A DNA stretch of 64,000 bases. Origin: Gnetum montanum. Its lineage: Eukaryota > Streptophyta > Gnetopsida > Gnetales > Gnetaceae. The notes under the pieces are model-generated. The model saw only the letters and a program-made list of their open reading frames with translations, was not told the DNA's origin and searched no databases. This document shows positions 1 through 12,974 of this stretch, one piece after another. Position 1 is the first letter of the stretch; each line of letters begins with the position of its first letter. A program made the translations under genes and the position numbers. The DNA is taken from the NCBI GenBank assembly GCA_015680685.1, contig MNCI01010159.1, forward strand, positions 364,906-428,905, read 5' to 3'.

Positions 1-1530
1 ATCTGCACACACAACACAATCTTTATATTAGCAAGGGTAAACAAATCCCAATGCAATTGATCCCTTTCTTTGGTGTAAGGTCCATTGGCTGAGTTGTGAT
101 ATGGCTAATACGGATCTAGAGATATAATATTGGTGACTATTGAAGGTGTAGGGGTTAGGAGAAAATCGAAAAAATTGGACTAGGATCCCCATGACTGAGA
201 GCGAACCTCCGGTAGTGATAGAATGGAAAAAAGATAAGAAATAAGAAAGATGAATAAAAAGAGACAATGGCCGTGCCAAAAAAATGGATGTCAAAGATGG
301 AGATGAACAAATAAATTTTGATTGCAAAAATCTTTAAAGGAAAGAAATTAATGGATGCACCAAATAGGAATGTTAGTGGGTCCTCCCCAAAGCAGGCTCA
401 TGCCCTTAATTCCTTAACAAACCCACATTCAAAGAGTTTGTAGGCTCTGGGAATGTCATTTGGAGCAAGAGTTAAAGTCTTAACGACAATAATTTACCAC
501 AAAGAAATAATGCATCAACCAAAATATGAACTACTAATACAACTAGAAATGAGGTAAAAAATGGAGAAGAATGATGGGAAAGAAGAGAATGGAATGGAAT
601 CCCAAGAACAAGGTGGTGTATAGCCCCTTGTGTATTTCATGGTTAATGTGACTTAGGAAATCTCATTCCAAATCCATCCTCAAATAATCCACCTCCATTG
701 ACTTCACATTAATATATTTGGCCAATCATCGAGTTGAAGTAACAAGAATGTCTCCACCAAAGAGTCATCACCATTCCGACGAAATGAAGGAGGAGAGAAT
801 AGGAAGTGAGAAGGGCCTTAGTTAGAGGGAACATGTTTATTTTAGTTCCATAACTAGTGCTTGTAGCCCAGATGATTATTTCATCTAAGGGGTGTGTTTT
901 GAATCCTCACTATTTTTTTTCTTTTTTTTGTGTTTTATGTGTTTATACATGAGAACCACACCATGCAAAGACTTTGTTATTTTTATTAGCTCAGCTTCCC
1001 GATAATGGAGTAGTGTCGGAATGGGATAGAAGACTCAAGAAGAAAACATCCAAGCACCCAAGAGAATGACCAAAAAAAGTGTATCAAATCCCCTTGAAGT
1101 CACACCCTTTTCAATCCTTGAGTCCTTCTTTAGTTTGAGAAATACCCAGTCACCGGTTCGTTGATAGTTCTTATTATTAAGAAAGGAATTGTACAGTTCC
1201 AAGCCAAGAGAGACCATAGAATTTTATGGTTGTATGGATGAATTGGACTCATTCCCTGCTATATCAAAAGAACCATACCTTAGTATCAACATCATAACTT
1301 AAAGGTAAAAACTAAACATTAGCAATCAATGGAATACAGTTCATACCATCTATGGAGCACTTATTAAGTGACGAACATAAAAAAACAAAATAAATAAACA
1401 CACAAAGAAATGAAAGAGTATAATGATGTTACAAAACAAAAAATTAAAAGAAAGAAAGATAAAATAATAAATTAGAAGGTGAAAAATGGAAAACAAAAAG
1501 TTGAAAAATTATAGAATCAGAAAAATATTT
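1..1530 (-). repeat. 3' noncoding module of element E
   Basis: No gene is seen. The segment is an inverted copy of 21780-23040 in element D: for example plus 601-655 is the reverse complement of about 22389-22443. It holds the conserved GTGACTTCAAGGGG motif (plus 1085-1105) and a polypurine-like AGTCATGGGG (plus 184-196). Short open frames on the minus strand are weakly supported; one around 1035-1217 reads through the conserved motif as VTSRG, which also appears in D, G and I. It may be residual coding sequence or a cis-acting RNA or DNA region. Confidence 0.6.
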
Positions 1531-3960
1531 ATTAATTTTGTGTTGTTAGAATGGAGGATACCCCCATACCAACATGGTTGAGCATGAATAGAATCAATAA
1601 ATGGAAGATTAGGATCCTTGCATATTGAAAATACTGGGACCTGGTCATACTAACCCCATTGGGGTTCACACACTTGATTATAGTAACCATAGTGGGGCAA
1701 GTTATAAGATGTAGTTTTTGGATAACAAGTTGACCCACTATGATAATTGGGACCATTAGATGGTATGCAAGGATCAAGATGTCACCCTTCATGGCTGTAT
1801 TCATTGGGCCGTATGGTTGTTGGAGTGTTAAGTGGTGGCCTTGATGAGGTAACATGAGGCGTTGGGTTTGAAGAGGAAGATGCACCATAGTGTTGGGTTT
1901 GTGCTGAGTTGGCAGATGTAGTGGTTCCTAAACTGTGGTGCTCCTTTTGACGATCATGTCTAAAGAAGGGATGCTTTTGATGTTGTGAAGGACCTCCACT
2001 GCTATTAGGAGTAGCAGCCCAAGTAATGTTTGTGGGTTGCTGTTGTGGTGCAAAAGCTTCAGGAATAGTTGGTGGCGATGTAGAAGGAGGGAAAGGATGA
2101 GAATGTTGAAAATTAGGAGAAGTGTGAGGTGCAAAAGGCGGTGGTTGTGTTGAGGACATGGGATGATAGTATTGAGGAGAATGATAATGCAGTTATGATG
2201 TAGGAGGGGGTGAAGTATGAGAATATTGAGGTTGAGAATAAGTGTGATAAGTGTAAGGCACATGAGGTGGTGATCTTGTTGGAGAGGACATGGGTGGATA
2301 GTACTCGGGAGAATGATAACAATGAGATGAGGTAGAGGATGATGAGCTTTATGGAGAAATAGGATGTTGAACATAATAATAAGCATTTGGCATTGGGACA
2401 TATGAAGGGTACAGTCCAGCTAGTGATGGCCTCCCCCATGACTAAGGTTTTTGCCACTGTGGTTGAATCGGATATTTCTGTATGAAATATGGATGTAACA
2501 TTCCTTCCCAATGCTCATGTAAATGTGACAAGAATGGGCAGTGGCCCTTGGGGTGGTCATATAGATAGACGTTACATTGATATATGAAATTGGTAGTTGA
2601 GCTATTATTCTTATGATCTTCTACCTTTTTTTTATTGTTGCATGTTGTCCCATCATGTTTCTCAGTTTAGCATAACTCTTCCTCTAATGCTGTTGCCATA
2701 TTCTCCACATCTTTCATGTGCCCAGTCCACCATCCTATTGACCTTTGTCTCAAATTCATCTAATGATTGTAGGATGGGCAAAGATGATTCCACCTCCTTG
2801 AAGTGAGTGGATTTCTCCTCTTTATGATTATGGACCCTTGTTAAGTTGAGATTTTGGTCTTGTTGAGAACTTTTAACATTCTCACATTTGGCTAGTTCTC
2901 CTTCTTATTTTTCTACCTACTTAATAAGCTCTTTTAATTGATGGGTTTGTAGTTCGTATAGTTGACCTTGGGCATACATTCCTAAGGTCTCTCTTGTTTC
3001 ATTACGTAGCCCATCAATGATATGATTCATTAGCCTTTCTTCAGAGAACTCATGGCCTGGACAGTTATTTAATAGTGTGTAATATCTTTCTAAGGCCATG
3101 TCCAAGGGTTCATGTTGTTCTTGTTTCCACTCTTTTATTTGTTTCCTTAAGGCTGACACTATTGCATAGGTTTGATATCTTTCATTAAAAGCTTCTACCA
3201 TTGTTGGCCAACGTCGTATTGAATTTGGTTTTAACGATCTATACCATACTTTTGCTTGGCCAACGAGTGTCATAGGGAAGAGCTTAATTTTTTGCCACCT
3301 ATAATCAATGTTGTTCCATGCGCAGGCATCATAGAAGGCTTGTAGATGATGTTGTGGATCTAAATCATAGCCTTCTAGAAACTTGTGAAAGTTTTTTAAA
3401 TCGAGCTTGGGTAGATGGCTCTCTTTACGATGCCTATGTGAGATTCGAATAGCCTCTTGTATTTGTGTTAGGCTCCTAGTGGCCAGCAGGGGTTCATCAT
3501 CATCAAGTAAGTTGTGTGTTCATGTGTTGGGATGATGTTGCCTTTGTTTATGTTGGCGTTGTTGATTTTCTTTGTGAGCTCAATTTTTAGTTCTACGTTG
3601 ATCCCTTGAAAGATAGTCATCCATATCACAATTTGATGTTGAAGGAGTAGAGGAAGAGAAGGAACTGTAAAACTCGTTATGACTTTTGTAAGCCTTCCAA
3701 TCATCCCTAAAAAAATTCTTGTTAATTATTGAGAAGGTCCTAGGCCTTTGGAGCCTCCTCGTTCTATGGGATGTCTCATCCTCACTAGAGGTGTCAGAGT
3801 TGGATGATGAGAGTCTTTGAATATCGTTGGGGTGTTCATAAATGTAGGGAACTCTTGCATAAGGTTGAGTACTCTAATCTTCATTATCAGCTAATTTTTT
3901 GGTTCTCCAATGAATTTCCTCACTAAGTGTGGCATTATCGTGGTCATGTAGGAGAGCCAT
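1531..3960 (-). pseudogene. gag: gag of element E (Athila-like), broken
   Basis: The capsid/nucleocapsid polyprotein would package element RNA in cytoplasmic particles. The start is taken at the ATG at 3960, because the homologous gag of element I begins at the matching place about 130 bases after its primer site. Visible parts: a hydrophilic N-terminus; the retrotransposon gag core at 3440-2920 with AKVWYRSLKP and the conserved end LGMYAQGQLYEL; an acidic linker; a zinc-knuckle-like C-x2-C-x3-H-x4-C (CDVCLYDHPKGHC) near 2560; then a long Pro/Ser/His-rich tail to about 1540. There are in-frame stops and at least one frameshift between 2917 and 2560. Closest relative in the window is gag of element I. 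Not functional. Confidence 0.8.
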
Positions 3961-4082
3961 GCTTGTGCAATTATGTGTGAATTTATATGTGACTTTCTGT
4001 AATGATTTCTTCCTAAAAGATATATCGTTAAGTCCTATATAGTGACCTTGTATGATATAACTAATCTAGATAACTAGCAATG

Positions 4083-4100
4083 TCCCCAGCAATGGTGCCA
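4083..4100 (-). other. Primer-binding site of element E (tRNA-Asp type)
   Basis: Minus strand reads TGGCACCATTGCTGGGGA, one base inside the LTR end. It matches the plant tRNA-Asp 3' end complement (TGGCGCCGTTGCCGGGGA) except for three C-to-T or G-to-A changes. Confidence 0.8.
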
Positions 4101-4101
4101 A

Positions 4102-4938
4102 TGATGAGTGGCAAGGTACCCCTACACTCAACCATACGAATATGAGCGTTTTCACACGTGATCTGGTCGAACTCCGCAGACAGACTAGTTGCGGCACCTA
4201 GATAGTTAGCCTTAGGTTGCAATTCGTTGTCTTCCCACATGGACTAGTATTATATTTATCATGTATGGTTTAGTCCAAAGTGAGGTGTATGATGGGTTTT
4301 CTAATCTAATGCTACTCCTGAAGGCAATGGAAAGTAATATTATCTAAGCTAAGAGAGAAAGGGTAAAAGAATCTAATCTAGCCTAAGTGTGATGAGCATC
4401 CATCCTTAATCATCCATACACATCCTGAACTTCATGCATGATTACCACTGGGATCACCAAGCACAGATCCTAGGTACACTACTAGGTTACCAAGTAGTCA
4501 CACTTAAATGCTTGTGATTAAATCGTACTCATTCCGCATTATGAGGAGATAAGGGTGAAGAGATATTAATCATCTAGGAAAGAAATTAAACATTCAACAG
4601 TAATTAAATCCTATTTAGCTTAGTCCACATGCTACAAGGTTTATCAGAAAGTTCATCTTTATTGCCGCACACAAACGTGTGCTTAGGTACAATTCACTCA
4701 AATAGAGATCCGTTCACTTTGAGACTCCTACTATAAGCACATGGAAATTATTCTATCTCTGGAATGGCAAAATGGCAAGAGTTTAGCTAAGGTCTAAATC
4801 TAGATGGAGAAACAAGGGAGATCTGCCACTTATTTATAGAACTGGCGGTGGGCTGCGATATCGCACACGCGATATCATGGGGAAAGAAGCAATATTGTGT
4901 ACACGATATCGCGGCCCATGCGATATCGCGTCCCATCA
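4102..4938 (-). repeat. 5' LTR of element E
   Basis: On the minus strand it begins TGATGGGACGCG and ends CCACTCATCA, giving TGATG...CATCA termini. It contains five GATATC-type palindromes at 4851-4935, a TATA box (plus 4829-4840, TCTATAAATAAG on the minus strand) and a conserved U5 ending in GTAGGGGTACC. Same family as LTRs 17449-18237, 23386-24244 and 29110-29901. Confidence 0.85.
4851..4935 (-). promoter_or_regulatory. U3 palindrome array of element E
   Basis: Five copies of a 10-bp palindrome, GCGATATCGC or decayed forms of it, in 85 bases, about 20 bases upstream of the TATA box. The position suggests an enhancer or protein-binding array; the factor is unknown. Confidence 0.45.
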
Positions 4939-5760
4939 ATGATGAAGATGAAGCAAGGCTTGCTATGTGAAGCTAAAGAGTTTCAATGATGTAGATGATA
5001 CCAATGCTTTTACAAGTTGGATGAAAGCACTTGAGAACTAAATTGATTGAGATTACCAATTACTAAACCTAGATTAGAAGGTATAACTTTAACTTGGTGG
5101 AAAAAAGAATCCCAAAGTTACAAGAGAAAAAATGGTCAACTTATCAAGGATTGGAATATGATGAAACACATGATTGGTTAAGATGAAAATTTAAACAATC
5201 TAGATAGAGGCAAGAGATAATCATGAAGCTAAAATTCCTTAGGAAAGAATACAAATATGTCAAGGAGTTTAGATTGAATTTTGAAAATTATTCCATGAAG
5301 CTAAGGTAAACTAGAAGGAGTATGAATAAGCTTCAATCTTTCTTGGAGGTCTCAAGATGATGTATCAGCAAGAGTTGTCATTCTATGAGCCACAAACTAG
5401 TGATAAGACTTACAATTTAACACTCAAAGTTAAAAATATACAAGGGATTTGAGAACATAAGCAAGTAAGCTTCAAGAGGGAAGGACAAGGGATACAAATT
5501 AGAGAAGAAATTGAATCAAACTCTAATGATAAAGATGGTATCCATGACAAGAAGTAAGAGAAGGATGATAAAAAGGGTAAGGCTAAGAAGGAATAAGGTA
5601 AGGGAGGAAAAAATCAAGGCAAAAACTCATATAAGATTTAATGTTTCAAATATGAACAGTGGGGACATAAGCAATGTGAATATCTACTTCACAAGACAGC
5701 CAAGGAAAAGGATATACAAACCATGAATGTGGAGGAGACATCAAGCTAAGATTTTCAAAG
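4939..5760 (+). pseudogene. gag: gag of chromovirus A, broken
   Basis: Translation near 4978 gives FNDVDDTNAFTSWMKALEN, which fits the start of the retrotransposon gag domain (F.G..D...F..W....E). It runs through a lysine-rich stretch around 5510-5630 to a damaged zinc knuckle at about 5642 (CFKYEQWGHKQC; second Cys changed to Tyr, last spacing shortened). Stops and frameshifts are frequent. The true start is lost at the boundary with element E. It would have been the structural protein of the particle. Confidence 0.6.
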
Positions 5761-5769
5761 AGGTAATTC

Positions 5770-7171
5770 TAATGTTCCCAAAATTAAGGAATTTTTTGAA
5801 TTGAATTCATGTGCATTTATAAAATATGTGAATAGAGGAGATCATCCATTAAGAAAATTATTGTTTTAGATTAGAACTAGATGTTTGCTTAGTGGGAAAT
5901 GGATTCATATTTTGATTGATGGGGAATCCCAAAAAAATGTTATTTCTTCTAGGATAGCTACTATATTGGCTTTAGTGACAAATCCTCATCCTAAACCATA
6001 CAAGATGCATTGGTAATCTAAAGATTTCTCTCAAGATGTGAGAGAGTAATTTTCCATGAAATTTAAACTTGAGAGTTATCATGATGTTGGAAAATGTGAT
6101 GTACTACCAATTGATTGTGCTAATGTAATTCTTAGAAGGCCTTGGAATTTTGATAATGATGCTTAATTTGATGGATTAAGAAATATGTAGAGTTTAGTTA
6201 GACCTGAGGAAGTCCATGAGTTGAGTTCATTAACATCTAAATAATTTCTTTATTCTTATTGTGGAGAGGGAACATATTAGGAAACATGATGAGACTAGTT
6301 TTGATATTGTGGCTGTATTAACTATTGCTTCTAACCATGATTTTTTGTAGGTATAACTTCTAGAAAGTGTGCTAGGCTTGAAGGAGAAATTTTCCAATGT
6401 ATTCAAAGGGGAATTGGATGGATTACCACTAATGAGAAATGTTCAATACTAAATTGACTTCATCCCTCGTGCTACCATCTCAAATAAAATAACATATTAG
6501 ATAGCACAAAATCAACAAGTTTAATTGCAAAGGAAAGTAGAGGAGTTACTTACAAATAACTTAATGAGGAAATTCATTTCACCTTGTGCAGTTCTAGTAG
6601 TGCTTGTGCCAAGGAAGTATAGTGATGAATGGAGAATGTACATTGATTTAAGGACTATGAGTAGGATAACAATAAGGTACAAATTTATTATTTCAAGGAT
6701 TAATAATATCCTTGATATCCTTCCCAATGTAGAGGTTTTTTATGAAATTTATTTAAAGAGTAAATACCATCAAATTTAAATCAAGCTTGGTGATGAATGA
6801 AAGAACACTTTTAGAATACCAAATGGACTATTTGAGTGATTTGTGATGCCATTTGGGCTTACAAATACACCTACTACATTCATGAGGTTAATGCATGATG
6901 TACTCAAAGATTTGATTAGTAAGTGTTATATTGTCTTCTTTAATGATATTTTGGTATACAGCTCTAATGAGAAGGAGGACTTGGATCACTTGAAGAGAGT
7001 GTATCTTAAATTGGAGGAGGCATATTTTGGTGATCAATGTGAAGAAGAGTCACTTTTTCAAGAGCAAGATCATATATTTTGGACATATGATTTCTAAAAA
7101 CCAAATTTAGATGAAAGCTACCAAGGTAAAGAGCATTAGAGATTGATCATCTTCTAAAAATGTTGGGGAGG
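5770..7171 (+). pseudogene. pol: pol of chromovirus A, part 1: protease and reverse transcriptase
   Basis: The protease is at about 5870-6170: IDGESQKNVISSR replaces the usual IDGGS.TNV, and ILRRPWNFD replaces LLGRPWQ.D. RT follows from about 6400: LQRKVEELL, SPCAVLVVLVPRK, KSKYHQI, then MPFGLTNTPTTFMRLM at 6846-6893. The catalytic YVDD box reads FFNDILVYS (about 6940-6963), so the first catalytic Asp is Asn. Several in-frame stops are present (for example after 6777). At 7171 the frame ends abruptly at the left edge of element B and continues at 24502. Confidence 0.8.
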
Positions 7172-8130
7172 TGATGATCCAGTCAAAATTACAAGGTTAG
7201 TTTACTTTCATTGCAATGATATTACCTCATCTATCATCAACCCACAAGTCATATCTATGGAGGAACAATTAAAAGTCAAAGATATCATAAGATAACAAAT
7301 GATTAAATTCAATTCCAATCAAATTCCACACTTATGACTATTACTCATAAGCTAAATCATACATTCCCATCATAACTTCTAACTTAAGTTCAAGAATGGA
7401 TATTTAAGATTAAATCAACTTTAAAGCTATTAAGTACAAATTGTTATTTATGAGGAGCACAAGGAAGATATCATCCAATCTATGATTTTGCCTCATTATT
7501 TCATTGTGCAACTAGTCCTCTTCTAATAATTCTTTGAGTAAATAAGAAGATGGATTCAAAGTGTCATGGGTTCTCTTGATTATGAAATTCCCTTGTCCAT
7601 TTTATATTGAAAGGACACACATCTTAATTTGGGGAAAATTGGCTAAATGAGCTATCAATTTACACTACAAGGATTAATGGGGATTGATACTATTACTAGA
7701 ACAATCTTTGCTTATCGATCTATATGGTGGTTATGATATCCTTTAGCTTTTTTATCGATATTTGTCACAACCATAGCCTAGATCGATATCTTTATTTTAC
7801 TAAGGATTTTGGATTAGTTCATTTTGATGATATTGATTCTTGTCACAATCACTCTAGAGATAAATATGAGTTAGGCCAATTCATGATGATTCTTGTGATG
7901 AAAATTGATATTTCCTTCATCAAAATCTAGCTGAAATTCTCTATGAAAATCAACATATTATCGATACTTATCGTTGCTACTATATCCCATGATATATAGA
8001 CTCTAAAAAAGTCATTAGTATATATTGCATACCATCAAATAATTTGATGTACTTAGATATGGTTAGATAACAAATAAATAAATATTTAACCAATTTTTCA
8101 TTAAAACTAATGATAATTGGGGGTTCATCA
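7172..8130 (-). repeat. Left (3') LTR of element B
   Basis: A 959-base LTR bounded by TGATGATCC and GGGTTCATCA. From 7345 onward it aligns with 16011-16430, 17265-17448 and 24245-24496, and its last 280 bases with 12695-12974. On the minus strand it is preceded by a purine-rich tract, AGTAGGGGTTG (plus 8131-8141). Confidence 0.75.
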
Positions 8131-8545
8131 CAACCCCTACTAGTCTCTAGCTAGTTCCTAGCCAACAAAGGCAAAAGATGTAAGTATGAAATATATACAG
8201 GATTAGACTACATTAGTTAACTCCTAGATCCACACCACAACATTAATAATTCCATATCATGATAAATAAAATCCTTAACATATTTTAACTACTATTAAGC
8301 CTAAGCATAATAATGATACTAAAAAAATCACAATTCATAATTCTTTTTCATCTCCAAAATAGTGCTTCAAAATGAAAGAAAAAACCATTTAATTATATTA
8401 GCAAGGTAGTGGTCACAATGTAAATAAAACTCAATACTCAATATCATAATCAAAAAAATTACATGTCTACCAGCTATCACTAAATTCAAGTCCATCACTA
8501 GAAATATCATACATACATATTAATATGAAAAAAAATCAAAATATG
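8131..8545 (-). repeat. Sub-terminal 3' region of element B, copy 1
   Basis: No gene is seen. This stretch is repeated at 12975-13340 in the same orientation, with blocks such as CTAGCCAACAAAGG and TAGTGCTTCAAAATGAAAG kept. It lies next to the LTR on the polypurine side, so it is the 3' untranslated end of the element. Confidence 0.65.
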
Positions 8546-8559
8546 TTCCAAGTTCAAAT

Positions 8560-9800
8560 TCTAAACAACTAAATGGCCTATCTAGCCCCAAAACAACTAA
8601 ATAACTTAAAAGGATCAAATCTCATATCCCTCCTTTATTTTCATGTCCTTCTCAAAGTATGTGGATTCACCTCTCTCATCATCATCATGGATCTACAAAT
8701 GCACATTTTACTCAATATCTGCAAACCTCTTATCAAGTGTTATGAGGGTAGAACTAACCCTCTCCAAAATAGACTAGATCTTTTGCTAGCCAAATTGCAC
8801 CTCTTTCATCTGTGTTTTCATTTCTTCTCAAAGTTATTGCTCCTCATTGGCTTAAGATGCCAACATAGAGCTAGGATCATTAGATTCCTTAATAAAAGAG
8901 CTAACCTTAGTGTAAATTTTGAGGGACCTTACAAAGATGTTCTTCTTTAGGATAATGAAATTAACCTTCATGCTAGGTTGGATCTTTGATAGAAAAGATT
9001 TTGAAAGATTACTAAAATCATGAAATGAAAACATAATTTAAGTGCACCATCATGATAATGATATACCATCTACCTTATTATGAGGTATGCAAAGCTGGCG
9101 TCCTTCCCAAATTTCAATGCCTTCATAACTAAAAGGGCTAAGCTAAGAACATAAGCAATGTGCATTGATGGCAAGATGTTTGTGATGATCATCCTTGCCA
9201 TCACATGATGCTATGATTACATGTTTAGGAAATGAACTCACTAGGTTTGAATCCTGCGAGAATTAGACTCCCCAATGAACTAATAAAAAATATCGTATTT
9301 TCTTCAATGTTGGCCTTTATCTTAAAAATTTCTTCTCCACTAATAGGTAGGTTTAACCACTCTTGAAGCCAAGTATTCATGATTTTTATCCTAGTTTTCT
9401 TCATTGTAAAAACTAGGTATCATTCTAGAGGTTCCACCTTGGTGAGATGAGGACTTAAATTTTTGTAAAATTCCAACATCTCCTCCTAACAATACCACTC
9501 AATATGGGGTTTGATAAACACTCCACAACCCAACAGCTTAATCTACTCATGGATAGCTATTGGGTTATCAAACCTTTATGTGTAGTCTACTTCACTATGA
9601 TATGGGATAATCTTGAGCCTTTCATTTCTAGATGCTTGCAAAAATATGAGTAGATTAAACATATGAAAGTTGTCATCAATTTCTTTAATGAATTCCATAT
9701 TTACCTTTCCTTGTTGCTCAGTGGTTGAAGATTCTACCATTTTGTAGACCCAAATCATGTGAACAAGACCCTGAAAGGTAGGGAAAGGATCATCCACCAT
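8560..9800 (-). pseudogene. Plant transposon-protein/Athila ORF-like gene of element B, broken
   Basis: Minus-strand frames from 9800 down give MVDDPFPTFQGLVHMIW, a segment ending IIPYHSEVDYTHKGL, EMLEFYKNLSPHL and MNTWLQEWLNLPISGEE, then after damage a Lys/Phe-rich stretch to about 8860. F/Y-x-NL followed by a short W.N.PISGEE-type block is the pattern I know from proteins annotated as putative plant transposon protein, usually found between pol and the 3' LTR of Athila-like elements, which is its place here. Function is unknown. Stops and frameshifts break it. Assignment is from pattern memory only; it could be an unrelated element ORF. Confidence 0.4.
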
Positions 9801-9999
9801 TCAAAATCAACAAGGGCCATCTAATTTTGACAAAGGGAAGGCTTACCTAGCTTATGGAGCAATGAGCTTATGTGGTCATGGTCCCCCTGCCTAGATAGAA
9901 TTCAAGTGCGATGCAATCATAGTAGGAACAGAGAATGACTTGAGCCCTAATGTGTGTTGCACTATTCATAGGTAATATCGTGGTTGTTGAGGAAATGGC

Positions 10000-12694
10000 T
10001 CTTTATAATTTAGAATTACCACCTTATTATTGATTTATATTTGTTTTTACCTTTTTAACCATATTAATCCTTATTAAAAACTCTAGATACTTTAATAAAA
10101 AAAGGGTCAATTTGCATCATAGCAATGAAAATTATTAATTTGATACTTATGTACTATTCATCATGTCAATTCACATCATTGTATCTATGTAAATCAATAT
10201 CGTTGTATCATTTACATTGAAGTTCATTACATTCATGTTGTTCAAATGTGAGAAACTTGGAATAATTTTTATTGTATCAAAGTTCATCAATTAAATCAAT
10301 GTACATTGATATCATTAGATAATTAAATATTGAAGTTTATCATAGCTGCACTGTCCAAACATGAGAGCCTTGGGAAAATTTTGATGGTATCAAAGTTCAT
10401 CAATCAAGATGATGAAAATTGATATCATTGTATAATTAAATGTTAAAGTTTATTGATTAAATTGATATCATTATTTATAAAGGCACATATTTTCCAAATC
10501 AATTATAATCATAGAATCAATATACTTTGATATTGGATGTCTTATGTCATTGAAATATTGATGTCCTTCAATATGCTAAAACACTAAGGATTTTCAAATT
10601 TTCACCATACCTATAGACATAGATTTTATGATAGCCCTTGATTAAGTAAACTTTCCTATCATATGTATTGCCATTTTGTGGTAAATATCAATATGAATTA
10701 AAGAATAAAATGAATGAATTTATTGAGAAAATTAAATATTACTTTCCCTACCTATATTTTATCATTAGATCTTATTATAGAGTCTTGGAAAGAATTCACA
10801 TATAGCTTAATTAGGAAGGTTCACCCAAGATTACTTGGACTCAAACCTCTCCTCATAATATTTTCTTCATTTGTTGGAAGGATGACTTAAAATCTCAAGA
10901 TTTTTACCTTTCCTATATTTTAAGGATCCAAATTTCTTTTAATGAACTCACTCCTTAACTTGATCAAGGATTACCTACCATGTTAGTTGTACCCCACTAT
11001 CATATCCATCTACTATGATATAGCTACTCCTCCTTAATTAATATAGGTTATGTCCTTAACCTAGGTTAATTAGAGTATACTAGTTAGGAGAATAGACCAA
11101 AAGCAAGTATATCATGGGTTTTGTATATTCTACACTATTCATAACACACAAGTGTTGAACTTCCAATGGTCAGTATCCATTTTGCTCAACCATAGTAGAG
11201 ATCTTGACCACTAAATTATATGGGAGGCATGTTGGGAAACAATTTAAGGTTTAAAGAATTTTAATTAATAATAGATATTATAGTTGGAATCTTGATGTAA
11301 TGATGGAGGGATAAAGTGGAAGGTTAGAATGCTAAATATGAATTTAAAATTTTATAATTAAAATATAAAATAAAAGCAAGGGAAGGAAAGGGACACCATT
11401 CCTTTTCGTATGGAGTTGCACAAGCTAAGAGACTAAATAAATTAAGGAAAATGTTTATAAGTGAGGTTGTTCATTAAATTACTTACTCAAATGAGTCAAT
11501 CCTTTCCTTAATAGTGTTATATCCTAGCGATCAAAAGTAGTGGCATCTCTATTTGTTAGTGGTAACGACTACACCACTCATAACCACTTGGCTCACAAAA
11601 GGGAGTTCTTGTGAAATCCTTATAATTATGAGAGTTTAGCATTGCCCTAACAAGAAGGTTCTTAAGGAAGTGTGGCTTTGCTCATGGTTGAAGGTTCTTC
11701 TGGGATCCATCTTCTTCTCTTATTTTTCCTTTTTGTTTTTTTTTTTCAAGATAGAAAATATAAACTCATCTTGCTTCAATAATGAACTTCTTGTGGATGC
11801 AATTTTCATTTTTTTACTTGAATGGATTTCTCACATGGACACTAATCTTGTTCCATATTATTAGATACTTTTACCACCTTAGATACTAGACCTAATATAA
11901 CATATCGTTTCCTTCTCATTGATTATCCAAGTATATAACTAATTTTAGTTGAGAGGCCAACTACTAATCATAGATCAGTAATGCTAAATAATTATAGATT
12001 AATTATGCTAAATAATATTTTTTCCATAATTCTAAAGGAAGAGCTTATCAATAACACTAAATAATATTTTTTTCATAACACCAGCATATTTTCTTCAAGC
12101 AATTTGTGGCTCCTATATTTACATCTTCTTATTATTACTAAGGAATAGAATTTGGAAGGGCATGAAGTATGTATATAAGTATATATATATTAACTTCATC
12201 TTTATTTTTACAAGATTATCTTGGCAAAAATATAGGTACATATCTTAAATATATAACTAAGCTAGTGTAAACCATACACTTGTAAGCATTGACCTATACT
12301 TAGTTATTTCACCCCTAATTAATGGAATTGTAGACCTAAGGAATGTTAAATCAAAGAAAAATTAGAGTTTATTATGATAAATGTGTGATTTATTTGTTTA
12401 TTAGTCTAAATCTCACCCTTAGATGGATTTTGGGTTTCAACCTACCTATATCAAGGTAGGAGGAGTTGTCCTTCTCCCTTGCATTTTAGACATGATGCTA
12501 CTAAATTCTTTATAGTACCAACTAACAACAGAATTTTCTATTGTTGTCTACACTTTTTAAGGTAAAGGTTGTAAACTTTTGGATATCCTTTAATTTTATA
12601 TAATTGAATAGGGTATTTTCTTTACATTACTCTCTATCATTTTAGCTTCTAATTAACCCTTTTCATCCTTTGATTCTTCTATAGGGTAATTAGG
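10000..12694. other. AT-rich noncoding interior of element B
   Basis: No supportable gene. It contains an imperfect tandem repeat of about 113 bases (about 10236-10460), short TATATA stretches near 12175-12190, and a small repeat of the type CTAAATAATATTTTTTCCATAA around 12007-12075. It may contain the missing 5' part of the middle LTR or other decayed insertions, but I recognise none. Confidence 0.4.
10236..10460. repeat. Two-copy tandem repeat, unit about 113 bp
   Basis: GTTCAAATGTGAGAAACTTGG at about 10240 recurs as GTCCAAACATGAGAGCCTTGG at about 10353, followed in both by TATCAAAGTTCATCAAT and GATATCATT.ATAATTAAAT. The copies are clearly diverged, so the duplication is old. Confidence 0.6.
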
Positions 12695-12974
12695 GTAATT
12701 AGAGATTGATATAATTTAGGCCAATTCCTATCAATTCTTGCAATGAAAATCAATATCTTCTTTATTGAAGTCTACCAAAGTTCTCTATGCAAATCAATAT
12801 GTTATCAAAACTTATCGTCACTGCTATATCCTATGATATATAGAATCTGAAAAATTTATTAGTACATATCATGTACCTTCAAGAGATGCAATGTATTTTG
12901 ATATGGTTAGATAATAAAAAATAAAATTTTTAACAAATTTTCATTAAAATTTTAGGTAATTGGGGGTTTCAACA
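12695..12974 (-). repeat. Middle LTR fragment of element B
   Basis: Matches the right-hand 280 bases of LTR 7172-8130 from AGAGATTGATATAATTTAGG to TGGGGGTTTCAACA, followed by the same sub-terminal sequence at 12975. The rest of this LTR is not found upstream. Confidence 0.65.

Larger units (their letters stand above)
1..4938 (-). mobile_element. Element E: gag-only Athila-like LTR retrotransposon, 5' part
   Basis: Read on the minus strand from 4938 down to 1 the order is LTR, tRNA-Asp primer-binding site, gag, then a long noncoding 3' module; the 3' LTR lies beyond the left edge. No reverse transcriptase, RNase H or integrase is recognisable between the end of gag (about 1530) and the 3' module, and there is no assembly gap here, so the absence is real. 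The module at 1-1240 matches element D at 21780-23040. Family assignment rests on the primer site and on gag similarity to elements D, G, H and I. It abuts the gag remnant of chromovirus A, so it probably inserted into A. Confidence 0.8.

Noticed and set aside
28-327. Open frame of 99 codons on the minus strand
   Set aside because: Low-complexity Ser/Phe/Leu text inside the noncoding 3' module; the matching part of element D (about 22700-23000) has no corresponding frame.
1928-2511. Leu/His/Ile-rich open frames on the minus strand
   Set aside because: Out-of-phase readings of the Pro/Ser/His-rich gag tail of element E.
9225-9265. GGTTTGAATCCTGCGAG resembling a tRNA B box
   Set aside because: No A box at suitable spacing and no cloverleaf on either strand.
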